Shown: in pieces, positions 8,198 to 16,304 of the stretch
Layout: the number at the start of each line of letters is the position of its first letter
Position numbering within the stretch: the stretch's first letter is position 1
NCBI GenBank assembly: GCA_013203805.1
Contig: JABMPH010000440.1
Location: 1-37,009, forward strand
Source: Bacteroidota bacterium
GTDB lineage: Bacteria; Bacteroidota; Bacteroidia; Bacteroidales; F082
Direction: 5' to 3'
DNA length: 37,009 nt
Translations under genes and position numbers: made by a program
The notes under the pieces: model-generated
Databases searched by the model: none
The model's input: the letters and a program-made list of their open reading frames with translations, nothing else
What the model was told of the DNA's origin: nothing

Positions 8198-8229
8198 CAA
8201 AAATACACCATATTGGAATCACACACAAA
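8198..8229 (-). promoter_or_regulatory. parDE promoter
   Basis: On the minus strand TTTG (8229-8226), a 20-bp spacer and TATTTTTG (8205-8198) match the Bacteroidota TTTG-N19/20-TAnnTTTG consensus in sequence and spacing. The dyad-like CCATATTGG (8208-8216) lies inside the spacer and could be the ParD operator. The predicted start point is about 11 bp before the parD ATG. Confidence 0.62.
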
Positions 8230-8249
8230 TTTTTCTAATATTGTTGCAA

Positions 8250-8609
8250 CTATTCAGGATAGAAAGCATCTTCTATATGATCAATTATAGTTTCGTTGTT
8301 GTTTAGAACTATAGCAACAATATCAAATCGAGTTTCCAAATCCAGATTATTCTCTTCCAGATATGATTCAGTAGCTCTAATTAGGAATTTTTCTTTATTA
8401 TTATCAACCGCATCTTCAGGATTGCCAAAAAAGTTAGTGCTTCTTGTTTTAACCTCAACAATAACAAGCTCGCCCCCATCCATGGCAACTATATCAATCT
8501 CATCATTACCAAATCGCCAGTTTGTGTCAATTATTTCAAAACCTTTTTTGCTTAGCATTTCTTGTGCCAGCTTCTCACCCTTTTTGCCAAGCTCATTGTG
8601 TTTTGCCAT
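8250..8609 (-). CDS. YraN/UPF0102 family nuclease-fold protein
   Basis: A 119-residue protein with the YraN family hallmarks: N-terminal NELGKKGEKLAQEML, then NWRFGNDEIDIVAMDG and VIVEVKTR. The last two supply the PD-(D/E)xK nuclease-like residues Asp39 and Glu52-x-Lys54 of an endonuclease-like (Holliday-junction resolvase-type) fold. The true substrate of YraN proteins is not settled. Length is normal. The ATG shares one base with the stop codon of the MBL hydrolase gene (TAATG), so the two are translationally coupled. The toxin-antitoxin pair downstream has its own promoter. Confidence 0.92.
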   Translation of the reverse strand: MAKHNELGKKGEKLAQEMLSKKGFEIIDTNWRFGNDEIDIVAMDGGELVIVEVKTRSTNFFGNPEDAVDNNKEKFLIRATESYLEENNLDLETRFDIVAIVLNNNETIIDHIEDAFYPE

Positions 8610-9451
8610 TATATAAACTCATCTAGCTTTCCTGATTTATCAACCCTTACTCCCTTTGGTGTATCTTGTAAAGTACATGCTTCGTTATATAAATCGTGTT
8701 CAAAAAACAGGATGTAATTATTTTCGACGGCTTCCTTGAAAAATCTCTCTTTATCATTAAGTGTTAATAAAGGCCTGGTATCATAAGCCATTATCCATGG
8801 CATTGGTATATGTGCTGATGCAGGAAGTAAATCGGCCATAAAAACTACTGTTTTTCCATCTACATTAATATGCGGAATCACCTGTCCATCAGTATGCCCA
8901 TTGTATAATTTAAATTGAATATTTGGTATAAATTCGCCCTCATCTTCGATGAGCTTTAGTTTTCCGCTTGCTTCAATTGGCCCAATATTTTCCTTAAGGA
9001 AGGATGCCTTTTCTCGACGATTTGGGTTTGTTGCCCATTCATATTGTTTTTTGCTCGTCCAGTATGTTGCATTTGGGAAAGCTAATTCATATCCAGTATT
9101 ATCATCGTTCCATTTAACGCTTCCTCCACAGTGGTCAAAATGCATATGTGTAAGTAGTACATCCGTGATATCTTCAGGAGTAACATCAACTTTTGCCAAT
9201 GAGGCTTCAAGTGTGTCATCACCATTTAGGTAATAGTGCTTAAGCCATTTTTCATCCTGTTTATTTCCAATGCCATTGTCAATCAATATTTTTCTTTCAC
9301 CATCAACAACGAGTAAACACCTCATTGCCCAGTTGCATAAATTATTTTCATCTGAAGGGTATGCTTTTTGCCACATTACTTTTGGTACAACACCAAACAT
9401 GGCTCCACCATCCAATTTTAAATTTCCAGTTTCTATGGGGTATAATTTCAT
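8609..9451 (-). CDS. MBL-fold metallo-hydrolase (AiiA/YtnP-like)
   Basis: A 280-residue cytoplasmic metallo-beta-lactamase-fold hydrolase with no signal peptide. The di-zinc site is visible: HMHFDH at 102-107, then NGHTDGQ, an Asp in FMADLLPASAH, and a His in FFEHDLYNE. The arrangement resembles quorum-quenching lactonases and related MBL hydrolases (AiiA/YtnP group), but a lactone substrate is only a guess. The gene overlaps yraN by one base. An exact -7 box lies 30 bp upstream, so an MBL-yraN operon is likely. All expected metal ligands seem to be present. Confidence 0.88.
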   Translation of the reverse strand: MKLYPIETGNLKLDGGAMFGVVPKVMWQKAYPSDENNLCNWAMRCLLVVDGERKILIDNGIGNKQDEKWLKHYYLNGDDTLEASLAKVDVTPEDITDVLLTHMHFDHCGGSVKWNDDNTGYELAFPNATYWTSKKQYEWATNPNRREKASFLKENIGPIEASGKLKLIEDEGEFIPNIQFKLYNGHTDGQVIPHINVDGKTVVFMADLLPASAHIPMPWIMAYDTRPLLTLNDKERFFKEAVENNYILFFEHDLYNEACTLQDTPKGVRVDKSGKLDEFI

Positions 9452-9480
9452 GATAACCTTTTTTCTTTAATGATTTTGGG

Positions 9481-9488
9481 CAAATTTA
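9481..9488 (-). promoter_or_regulatory. -7 box for the MBL hydrolase/yraN operon
   Basis: On the minus strand it reads TAAATTTG, an exact TAnnTTTG match 30 bp before the ATG at 9451. A weak -33-like CTTG lies 22 bp further upstream (9514-9511). Confidence 0.45.
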
Positions 9489-9545
9489 TAATTTTTGTAT
9501 GGATACAGAGCAAGTAATCAATATTACAAAATGCCATTCTTAATT

Positions 9546-10805
9546 TTATAGAACATTTAACCTATTAGCGTCTTGCTTTAGGAATATAAACAACAGGACG
9601 GTAAATGCCCACAAAGACGACCCTCCGTAACTTAAAAAGGGAAGTGGTATCCCAACAACAGGAGCAAGGCCAATGGTCATTCCTATGTTAATAGTGAAAT
9701 GAAAAAATAATATCGAGGCAACACCATATCCATAAATCCTGCTAAACTTCGATCGTTGTCTTTCAGCAAGTAATATGATTCGAATTAGCAAAATTAGATA
9801 TAGAAGTATTAACACAGTTACTCCAACAAAGCCCCATTCTTCACCTATGGTACAAAAAATGAAATCTGTACTTTGTTCTGGGACAAAGTTATATCGTGTT
9901 AATACTCCATTACGGAATCCTTTACCGGTTAGTCCACCAGAACCAATCGCAATTTTAGATTGGTTAACATTGTAGCCTGCGCCTTGTAGATCTTGTTCAA
10001 TTCCCAATAGGACATTAATTCTTTTTTTCTGATGGGATTCTAATACATTTTCAAATGCATAATTCACGCTAAACACAAACGCTACACAAAGAATTAATAT
10101 TCCAATTATTGGTTTCCAATTCTTGCGCAAGCTTTTGAAAAGAACAAATGTTAAAACTGTGAGAGCTATGAGTAACCCAATTACATACAATTTGCTAAAC
10201 AATAGTGTAACAATAAAAAGGATAGCCATTATTATTCCGGCAATAAAAATAAGACCTGAAAATCCCTCTCTAAAAAGAACAAGTATAAAAGAGAAATATA
10301 CCAAAGCAGACCCGGTATCATTTTGTAATAGAATTAACAATGCCGGAGCCACAAGTATACCAATTGATATAACTTTTGTTTTGAGCATTCGCATATCCAC
10401 ATTCAAGGTGCTGAGATATTTTGCCAATGCAAGAGCTGTTGCAAATTTTGCAAATTCGGCAGGTTGAAGAGCGAATCCACCAATTTTAAACCATGATTTT
10501 GACCCTGCAACCGTACTTCCAAAAAATAGCACTCCCACTAAAATTAAGAGCATCCCCAAATAAAATATATATGAAAAAGTGCTAAAAAATTTTGCGTCAA
10601 TAACCATTATTGTAATAGCCATAACAGTAGCAAAACCAATCCACATCAACTGTTTTCCATAGCGTGTTGTGATATCAAATAGATTGCCAACATCCTCACC
10701 CGCTGAAGCAGTGAATATACTTAACCAACCAATTACAATTAATGCAATGTAAATGGTTATAGAAACCCAATCAATGTTCCCCGATATTTTCTCTCTGTTT
10801 CTCAA
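9546..10805 (-). CDS. rodA: Rod-shape peptidoglycan glycosyltransferase RodA
   Basis: A 419-residue polytopic SEDS-family membrane protein of normal length. Recognisable motifs are GSKSWFKIG followed by LQPAEFAKFATALALAKYL, the large-loop motif FVPEQSTDFIFCTIGEEWG, and the C-terminal GIPLPFLSYGGSS. RodA polymerises lipid II into glycan strands for lateral wall growth and works as a complex with PBP2. Its start codon is 2 bp after the mrdA stop, so the two are tightly co-translated. This is the last gene of the operon; 94 bp separate it from the MBL hydrolase gene. No lesion is visible. Confidence 0.96.
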   Translation of the reverse strand: MRNREKISGNIDWVSITIYIALIVIGWLSIFTASAGEDVGNLFDITTRYGKQLMWIGFATVMAITIMVIDAKFFSTFSYIFYLGMLLILVGVLFFGSTVAGSKSWFKIGGFALQPAEFAKFATALALAKYLSTLNVDMRMLKTKVISIGILVAPALLILLQNDTGSALVYFSFILVLFREGFSGLIFIAGIIMAILFIVTLLFSKLYVIGLLIALTVLTFVLFKSLRKNWKPIIGILILCVAFVFSVNYAFENVLESHQKKRINVLLGIEQDLQGAGYNVNQSKIAIGSGGLTGKGFRNGVLTRYNFVPEQSTDFIFCTIGEEWGFVGVTVLILLYLILLIRIILLAERQRSKFSRIYGYGVASILFFHFTINIGMTIGLAPVVGIPLPFLSYGGSSLWAFTVLLFIFLKQDANRLNVL

Positions 10806-10807
10806 TG

Positions 10808-12634
10808 TTATTTTTTAGCCGTGTGTATTAAGTCACCTTCCATTATTCTTTTTTCCAAAGCAGGTCTGTCAGATTTTCTTTTAATATATTTTTCAATCAT
10901 CAGGCTTGCAATTGGAGCTGCCCATGTTGATCCATAGCCCGAGTTTTCAACAATTACTGTTAATGCTATCATAGGATTATCCATGGGAGCAAATGCGATA
11001 AACATTGAATGATCTTCACCATGAGGATTTTGAACCGTACCTGTTTTACCGCATTGTTTAATACTGTCAAGCACATAAAACCTTGCTGTTCCATGATCGG
11101 CCTCAAAAACATCCAGCATAGCATTTCGTACTATATCAAAGTTATGAGGATCGATGGAAGTGATTTTCTTTTCCTTAAATTCGGGTTTAATATCTTCTTT
11201 TTCACCATCCATTTTTACCAGCAAGTGAGGAGGATAGTAATATCCCTTATTTGCTATTATTGCACTTAGATTTGCCAACTGGATTGGTGTAACCAGAATC
11301 TCTCCCTGACCTATACTTAGTGATCTAACAGTTAATGCATTCCAATGTCCGCGATACAGCTTATCGTAATAGTTGTTATCAGGAATGTTACCGCTTACTT
11401 CGAATGGAATGTCGGTTTTAAACTTACTACCAAAACCAAAGCTGGTTACAATATCATACCAATGTTTATAACCAACTTGTGAATTTTCATATATCGGATT
11501 CTCCAGAATACTTTTAAAAGTATTCCAGAAATATGGATTGCATGATTGTTCGATGGCACCGGATAACGCTAGAGGGGTTTTATGGTTGTGCGTACATTTA
11601 ATGGGTGCGGTTAGAGGCCCTTTGCAATCAAATTCTGTGCTCATACTTATTGCCTTTTCTTGTAATCCAACAAGTGCATTTACCATCTTAAATGTTGAAC
11701 CGGGAGGGTAAGTCCCCATGGTTGCCCTGTTCATTAATGGTACCAATGAATCTTTTAATAATTTTGAATAATTAGGCGCCCTTTCTCGCCCAACAAGCAG
11801 ATTTGGGTTATATCCGGGACTGCTAATAAGAGCTAATATTTCACCAGTATTTGGATCAATGGCAACAATACTACCTTTTTTGTTTTGCATTAATTGTTCA
11901 CCATAATATTGAAGTTGAGCATCAATACCAAGATAAATATCCTTTCCTGCTATTGCAACTGTATCGAAGCTGCCATTGCTGTATTTCCCTTTAATTCTAT
12001 TATGAACATCTACTTCTACAATGCTCATCCCACTTTTTCCACGCAAGTATTTTTCGTAGTAATTTTCAATTCCCGATTTACCAATATAGTCACCAGCTTG
12101 ATAAAACTTATCTTTCTCCAGTTCCTTTTTATTAATCTCACTAATACTTCCCAACATATGCCCGGCAATGGGAAGCGGGTATTGTCTTAAAGTTCGAGTT
12201 TGAATATATAGTCCACTTATTTGATAAAGTTTTTCCTGTATGTTACCTATATCCTTTTTCGATATTTGTTTAAGAAAAGTTGATGGCTTATAGGATGAAT
12301 AATTCTTTGCCTTATTTATCTTTTGCTCAAATGTGGGCTTGTCAATTCCAGTTAGTTCACATATTAATGAAGTGTCTATATTCTTCATTTGACGAGGAAT
12401 AATCATTAGGTCATAGGCGGCTTCATTAAAAACAAGGAGCTCACCATTTCTGTCATAAATAAGACCACGCGGAGGATACTCTCGTACTTCTCGTAGCACA
12501 ATATTATCAGCGCTAAGCTTATAGCTACTATCAATAATCTGTAAATAGAAAAGACGAATTATAAAAGTTAAGGCGATTAGGATGAAAACACCAATTATGA
12601 TATTTTTTCGAGAAGAATAATCCTTTGAATACAT
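10808..12634 (-). CDS. mrdA: Penicillin-binding protein 2 (elongation transpeptidase)
   Basis: A 608-residue class B PBP. It has a short cytoplasmic tail and one membrane helix (about residues 12-30), a PBP-dimer/pedestal domain containing REVREYPPRGLIYDRNGELL, and a transpeptidase domain. The active-site triad is complete: Ser313-x-x-Lys316 in GSTFK, Ser364-x-Asn366 in QSCNP, and Lys530-Thr-Gly in CGKTGT. It cross-links the glycan made by RodA, whose gene follows 2 bp downstream. In many Bacteroidota mreBCD lies directly upstream; here the upstream neighbour is instead the divergent C10 peptidase remnant. Confidence 0.96.
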   Translation of the reverse strand: MYSKDYSSRKNIIIGVFILIALTFIIRLFYLQIIDSSYKLSADNIVLREVREYPPRGLIYDRNGELLVFNEAAYDLMIIPRQMKNIDTSLICELTGIDKPTFEQKINKAKNYSSYKPSTFLKQISKKDIGNIQEKLYQISGLYIQTRTLRQYPLPIAGHMLGSISEINKKELEKDKFYQAGDYIGKSGIENYYEKYLRGKSGMSIVEVDVHNRIKGKYSNGSFDTVAIAGKDIYLGIDAQLQYYGEQLMQNKKGSIVAIDPNTGEILALISSPGYNPNLLVGRERAPNYSKLLKDSLVPLMNRATMGTYPPGSTFKMVNALVGLQEKAISMSTEFDCKGPLTAPIKCTHNHKTPLALSGAIEQSCNPYFWNTFKSILENPIYENSQVGYKHWYDIVTSFGFGSKFKTDIPFEVSGNIPDNNYYDKLYRGHWNALTVRSLSIGQGEILVTPIQLANLSAIIANKGYYYPPHLLVKMDGEKEDIKPEFKEKKITSIDPHNFDIVRNAMLDVFEADHGTARFYVLDSIKQCGKTGTVQNPHGEDHSMFIAFAPMDNPMIALTVIVENSGYGSTWAAPIASLMIEKYIKRKSDRPALEKRIMEGDLIHTAKK

Positions 12635-12681
12635 TTAATTGCCTCGTAACTAACCTATTTGCGAATGATAATAATTGAATA

Positions 12682-12689
12682 CAAATCTA
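12682..12689 (-). promoter_or_regulatory. -7 box for the mrdA-rodA operon
   Basis: On the minus strand it reads TAGATTTG, an exact TAnnTTTG match 47 bp before the mrdA ATG. No clear -33 TTTG is found at 19-21 bp. It gives mrdA its own promoter within the 246-bp divergent intergenic region. Confidence 0.42.
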
Positions 12690-12814
12690 AATAAAATATA
12701 GTCAGGTAATTATTAATGTTTTGTTATTAGTATTTATTGCTGAAAGCACACCAACGATCATTTTTTATTAAGCTTTTACGAATATTCAATAAACCTCAGC
12801 GATTATTCATTCAA

Positions 12815-12846
12815 TTTGCTTTTTTTATTGATATAAATTATATTTA
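12815..12846 (+). promoter_or_regulatory. Promoter of the C10 peptidase remnant/lipoprotein operon
   Basis: TTTG (12815-12818), a 20-bp spacer and TATATTTA (12839-12846; one mismatch to TAnnTTTG) form a well-spaced Bacteroidota promoter 34 bp before the ATG at 12881. The promoter appears preserved although the first gene it serves is broken. Confidence 0.52.
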
Positions 12847-12880
12847 CTGAGAAATTTTTGTCCTAATTAAGACTTGAGAT

Positions 12881-13965
12881 ATGAAAAAACTCCTCACAAT
12901 TTGTTTAATATTATTGGCGATTATTAGCTATTCATATGCAGAAAAAGTTGATGTTAAGAAAGCCATGAGTGTAGCTCAAAACTTTTTGGAGCAAACCAGA
13001 ACTGATGGAAATTCTATAAATTTGGTATTGGCTCATGCATATGAAATAAATATTCCTTCGGCTTTTGTGCCTGAAATTATTGAAACCATAACATTGCTTT
13101 ATATATTTGATATTGGCGATGAAAATGGAATAATAATGGTTTCCGGAGATGATGTAGCAAGCCCAATTTTGGGATATACAAACTCAGGTAATTTTGATGC
13201 AGATATACTACCTTTCAGTTTCAGAAAATGGATTGAAGGTTACAAAAGTCAAATATATTATGCAATAGAAAATAACATGGAGGCTATTCCATCGGTTGAG
13301 AGTTTATGGATTACCATTAATTAATGGTGATTTGATGAACTCTACCATAGATAATACACAACTAAATCCTTTGTGTACAACAACATGGGATCAAAGTCCC
13401 AATTACAATGCCATGTGTCCGGGAGGTTCTGTAACAGGTTGTGTAGCAACAGCTATGGCTCAAGTTATGAAATACTGGAATCATCCTGCCCAGGGAACAG
13501 GAATGCACTCCTATAACCATGATGTTTATGGAACTTTGACGGCTAACTTTGGTGCTACAACATACCAGTGGTCGTCAATGCCAAACTCCATAAGCAGTAA
13601 CAATGGTGGAGTGGTTAAATTCTTGACGGCTCCCTATTTTCTTGGGGGAACCTGGAACATATTTATTGGATATCCAAATTGTGAGAACACCATTGGGAAT
13701 AGATGATAAAATAGTTACTAATGGATTTACCATATATCCAAATCCGGTTGTTAATTTGCTAAATTTGGATATAGAAAACAATGCTAAGGTTAATCGGGTT
13801 CAAGTAACAGATATGTCAGGAAGTATTGTAATGAATGTTGATGGTACGATTGAAGATGGAAAATGCATTTCAATTCCTGTTGGGTACCTTGATGCTGGCA
13901 CATATATTGTTTCAGTTTCAACTGAAGAGAATGTATGGCATCGAAAATTTATTAAAACTGAATAA
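12881..13965 (+). pseudogene. Degraded C10 (streptopain-like) cysteine peptidase with T9SS tail
   Basis: Three frames together spell a decayed secreted peptidase. Frame 1 (12881-13324) has a signal peptide and a C10-type propeptide ending IIMVSGDDVASPILGYTNSG. A +1 shift near 13296-13324 leads into frame 2 (to 13706): LCTTTWDQSPNYN and the catalytic-cysteine motif GCVATAMAQVMKYWNHP (Cys codon 13440-13442). C10 similarity ends soon after NSISSNNGGV (near 13615). The stretch that should carry the catalytic His is missing, and a third frame (about 13642-13965) supplies a type A T9SS sorting domain (FTIYPNP, then AGTYIVSVS). At least two disruptions, one a large deletion, make activity very unlikely. 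The intact relative would be an exported cysteine protease of several hundred residues. The promoter and the downstream gene look intact. Confidence 0.85.
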
Positions 13966-13968
13966 CCC

Positions 13969-14487
13969 ATGTATAAATTTGTTTCAATATTTCTAATTAT
14001 TTCGCTTTCATGGTCATGTGGATCTAATAAAAAAGTTGATAAAGTGACAACTCAAAAAGATGCAGTAGTAGTGAATTTTTCGGCCGGACCACCAACATTG
14101 ATCTATAGTACTAAAGGTGATTACAACAATCTTGTACCTGTAATATTATCGGATGATAGATCTAAAATTACTTCTTTTCCACATCCCAATGATATATATT
14201 ATAAAGGGAAACTTGCATATCCAACACAACTTGATGGAGGATATTTATTAGATAATCGTGGAATTTCAAAAAATGTTGCGTTTTTAAGTATTACCTATGA
14301 TGAATACAGTAAATTTGATAAAGTGCCATCCGTAGATAGTTTATTTGCTTTGATTGTCTACAAGGATCCATTGGTTGAGATGTATAACTGTGGAAATCGT
14401 CATCAATATAAAAATGAGGTCGGAGATTTAAATTCATTAATAATAAATGGGCAACTTGAACATTGTAAGAAGGTTGTAGGGAAATAG
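13969..14487 (+). CDS. Lipoprotein downstream of the C10 peptidase remnant
   Basis: A 172-residue protein with a lipoprotein signal peptide (SWSCG, Cys17) and a soluble domain without a recognised Pfam name. Landmarks are GPPTLIYSTKGDYNNLVPV, DIYYKGKLAYPTQL and GGYLLDNRGI, which resemble a widespread Bacteroidota lipoprotein family of unknown function. It starts only 3 bp after the peptidase remnant, so it was presumably the second gene of a peptidase-lipoprotein operon. In Bacteroides fragilis some C10 proteases are cotranscribed with staphostatin-like inhibitors. An inhibitor role here is a hypothesis only; no such motif was seen. The frame is intact. Confidence 0.72.
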   Translation: MYKFVSIFLIISLSWSCGSNKKVDKVTTQKDAVVVNFSAGPPTLIYSTKGDYNNLVPVILSDDRSKITSFPHPNDIYYKGKLAYPTQLDGGYLLDNRGISKNVAFLSITYDEYSKFDKVPSVDSLFALIVYKDPLVEMYNCGNRHQYKNEVGDLNSLIINGQLEHCKKVVGK

Positions 14488-14572
14488 CATGTAAGATAAA
14501 CCTATGAAAACGCCAGCCGTTAATTCGTATGTATGTTTTTGACTTCCTAGAGTTTTTAAGCAGATAATAAGT

Positions 14573-15118
14573 CTAATATTTTCTAATTATTTCCTGTGTT
14601 TCAATTTCATTGCTTCTGTTTAATGCACGATCAATGATTTGAGCTTTAAATTTAATGGTGTCGAAAGCTGAAAGTGGGTTATAGATGAATAATGTGTCCT
14701 GAAAAACTCCTTTTATTGCCTGGTTGCCACTCTCAGGCGTAAGAACAGGAAACCGAGAATTGAAAGTTAGAGTATCATAATATGATGAATCAATGTTCCA
14801 TGCTAATATCGGAACCTCAACAAATACCCCATATTGCTTTTCATAGTATTTGATGATGAGGTTGTAATAGTAATCTCCATTTTTATCGAAAGGAACAAGT
14901 GTATCTCCTTTGTCAAGACCCAGATCGCCATCACCATCAGTATATGAAAAAACAAGAACGCCACGCTCTGTAATTCCAGTTTCTAAGTTCATTAGCACAA
15001 TAAAGTTATCATATGTAATTACAGGAATATCCGGGAAGTCCTCAAACTTACGGCATGAAAGCACCACCGATCCCAGAATCAGAAGAAGAATTAGTATTTT
15101 TGTTGCTTTACGAATCAT
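14573..15118 (-). CDS. Lipoprotein of unknown function
   Basis: A 181-residue protein with a clear lipoprotein signal (VVLSC, Cys22). The mature part is beta-rich and contains VLVFSYTDGDGDLGL, an acidic loop resembling calcium-binding loops in secreted Bacteroidota proteins, and ends in KFKAQIIDRALNRSNEIET. No established function. Its start codon is 32 bp from the start of the divergent LuxE-like gene, so at least one of the two promoters must lie inside the opposite coding region. TACTTTTA (one mismatch to TAnnTTTG) on the minus strand close upstream is a candidate -7 box. Confidence 0.75.
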   Translation of the reverse strand: MIRKATKILILLLILGSVVLSCRKFEDFPDIPVITYDNFIVLMNLETGITERGVLVFSYTDGDGDLGLDKGDTLVPFDKNGDYYYNLIIKYYEKQYGVFVEVPILAWNIDSSYYDTLTFNSRFPVLTPESGNQAIKGVFQDTLFIYNPLSAFDTIKFKAQIIDRALNRSNEIETQEIIRKY

Positions 15119-15150
15119 ATTATAAACAAGAGCATAAAAGTATAAAAATC

Positions 15151-16143
15151 ATGCCAGAAATTACGGCTTTAAAAAAGAGGATATTTAATATTAATAGTCC
15201 TAGTGATTTTAACGATATTGCACTTGAAATATTTCATTTTCAATATAAAAATAACACTGTATATCAGCAATTCGTTGATAGTTTAAAAATCCAAATCTCC
15301 AAGATAATTCATTTATCACAAATCCCATTTCTCCCTGTTGAGTTTTTTAAGGATCATAGTATAATATCCGGAAAGTTTATCCCAGAAATTATTTTTACAA
15401 GTAGCGGGACAACTGGAGTACAAACAAGTAAGCATTATGTAAAAGATATTCACCTATATGAAAAATCCTTTCTCAGTTCATTTCATTATTTTTTTGGTGA
15501 AGTTACAGACTATGTTGTAATTGCATTACTTCCATCTTATCTGGAAAGGGAAGGTTCATCATTGGTTTATATGGCCAATAGTTTAATTCAGTCTAGCTCA
15601 AACAGCGAGAGTGGTTTTTATTTGAACGAATTCGAGGAGCTATACGTATTGCTTAACTCATTAAAAGAGAAAGAGAAAAAAGTAGTATTATTGGGAGTTA
15701 CATATGCATTGCTGGATTTAGCCGAGCAGTTCCCAATAAATTTTCCTGATTTAATACTTATGGAGACGGGAGGAATGAAAGGTAAACGTAAAGAATTAAT
15801 TCGTGATGAACTGCACCTGAAACTTAAAAAGGCCTTTGGTATTTCTCAAGTATATTCTGAATATGGAATGACAGAATTACTCTCCCAAGCATATTCGAAG
15901 GGTGAAGGATTTTTTAATTGTCCCCCATGGATGAAAATATTAATCCGCGATATTAACGATCCATTGACCATACTTCCTGTTGGTAAAGCTGGAGGGATAA
16001 ATGTAATTGATTTGGCAAATTTATATTCTTGCTCATTTATTGCAACTCAGGATCTTGGAAAAAATTATCAAAATAGTAGTTTTGAAATCCTTGGAAGATT
16101 TGATAATAGTGATGTTAGAGGGTGTAATTTGATGATTGGATAG
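15151..16143 (+). CDS. LuxE/PaaK-like acyl-activating (acyl-protein synthetase-type) protein
   Basis: A 330-residue cytoplasmic protein of the ANL adenylating superfamily, LuxE-like branch. The ATP loop is IIFTSSGTTGVQTS, the aromatic/acidic motif is YSEYGMTELLSQAYS, and the late core motif is FIATQDLG. LuxE activates fatty acids for long-chain reductases. Bacteroidota relatives of this length, without luxCD neighbours, have no proven substrate. The ATG at 15151 (MPEITALKK) is chosen over an in-frame ATG at 15055, which would extend 32 codons into the divergent lipoprotein gene with no family similarity. No other surfactant, lipid or luminescence gene is nearby. Confidence 0.82.
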   Translation: MPEITALKKRIFNINSPSDFNDIALEIFHFQYKNNTVYQQFVDSLKIQISKIIHLSQIPFLPVEFFKDHSIISGKFIPEIIFTSSGTTGVQTSKHYVKDIHLYEKSFLSSFHYFFGEVTDYVVIALLPSYLEREGSSLVYMANSLIQSSSNSESGFYLNEFEELYVLLNSLKEKEKKVVLLGVTYALLDLAEQFPINFPDLILMETGGMKGKRKELIRDELHLKLKKAFGISQVYSEYGMTELLSQAYSKGEGFFNCPPWMKILIRDINDPLTILPVGKAGGINVIDLANLYSCSFIATQDLGKNYQNSSFEILGRFDNSDVRGCNLMIG

Positions 16144-16274
16144 CTAAGTTGTTATTTCGAACCTAGAGAGAAATTCCACGGCACTGCAATAAGCAATTTG
16201 CGGAAATATTTAATGACACTGTAAATTTTAAGTTTTATTATCAGTTAGTGTTCAAGATTAAATAGGAATTCTTT

Positions 16275-16282
16275 TAACTTTG
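16275..16282 (+). promoter_or_regulatory. -7 box for the tandem MacB-type permeases
   Basis: TAACTTTG is an exact TAnnTTTG match 22 bp before the ATG at 16305. The -33 region is weak (GTTC near 16250). The stretch 16144-16274 contains nothing else recognisable. Confidence 0.48.
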
Positions 16283-16304
16283 ACCCTCAAATAGTCTGAA
16301 ACCC

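Noticed and set aside
8181-8228. TTG start adding 16 residues to ParD
   Set aside because: The stretch is the predicted parDE promoter, and the ribbon-helix-helix strand begins at the ATG at 8180.
8949-9233. Plus-strand open frame inside the MBL hydrolase gene
   Set aside because: Antisense shadow of a well-conserved metal-binding enzyme; no start signal or family match.
13642-13965. Independent small T9SS-domain protein
   Set aside because: It begins with a TTG and consists only of a linker and sorting domain, in line with being the tail of the broken C10 peptidase.
15055-15150. Upstream in-frame ATG extending the LuxE-like protein by 32 residues
   Set aside because: The extension lies inside the divergent lipoprotein gene and does not match the family's usual N-terminus; the ATG at 15151 is better.
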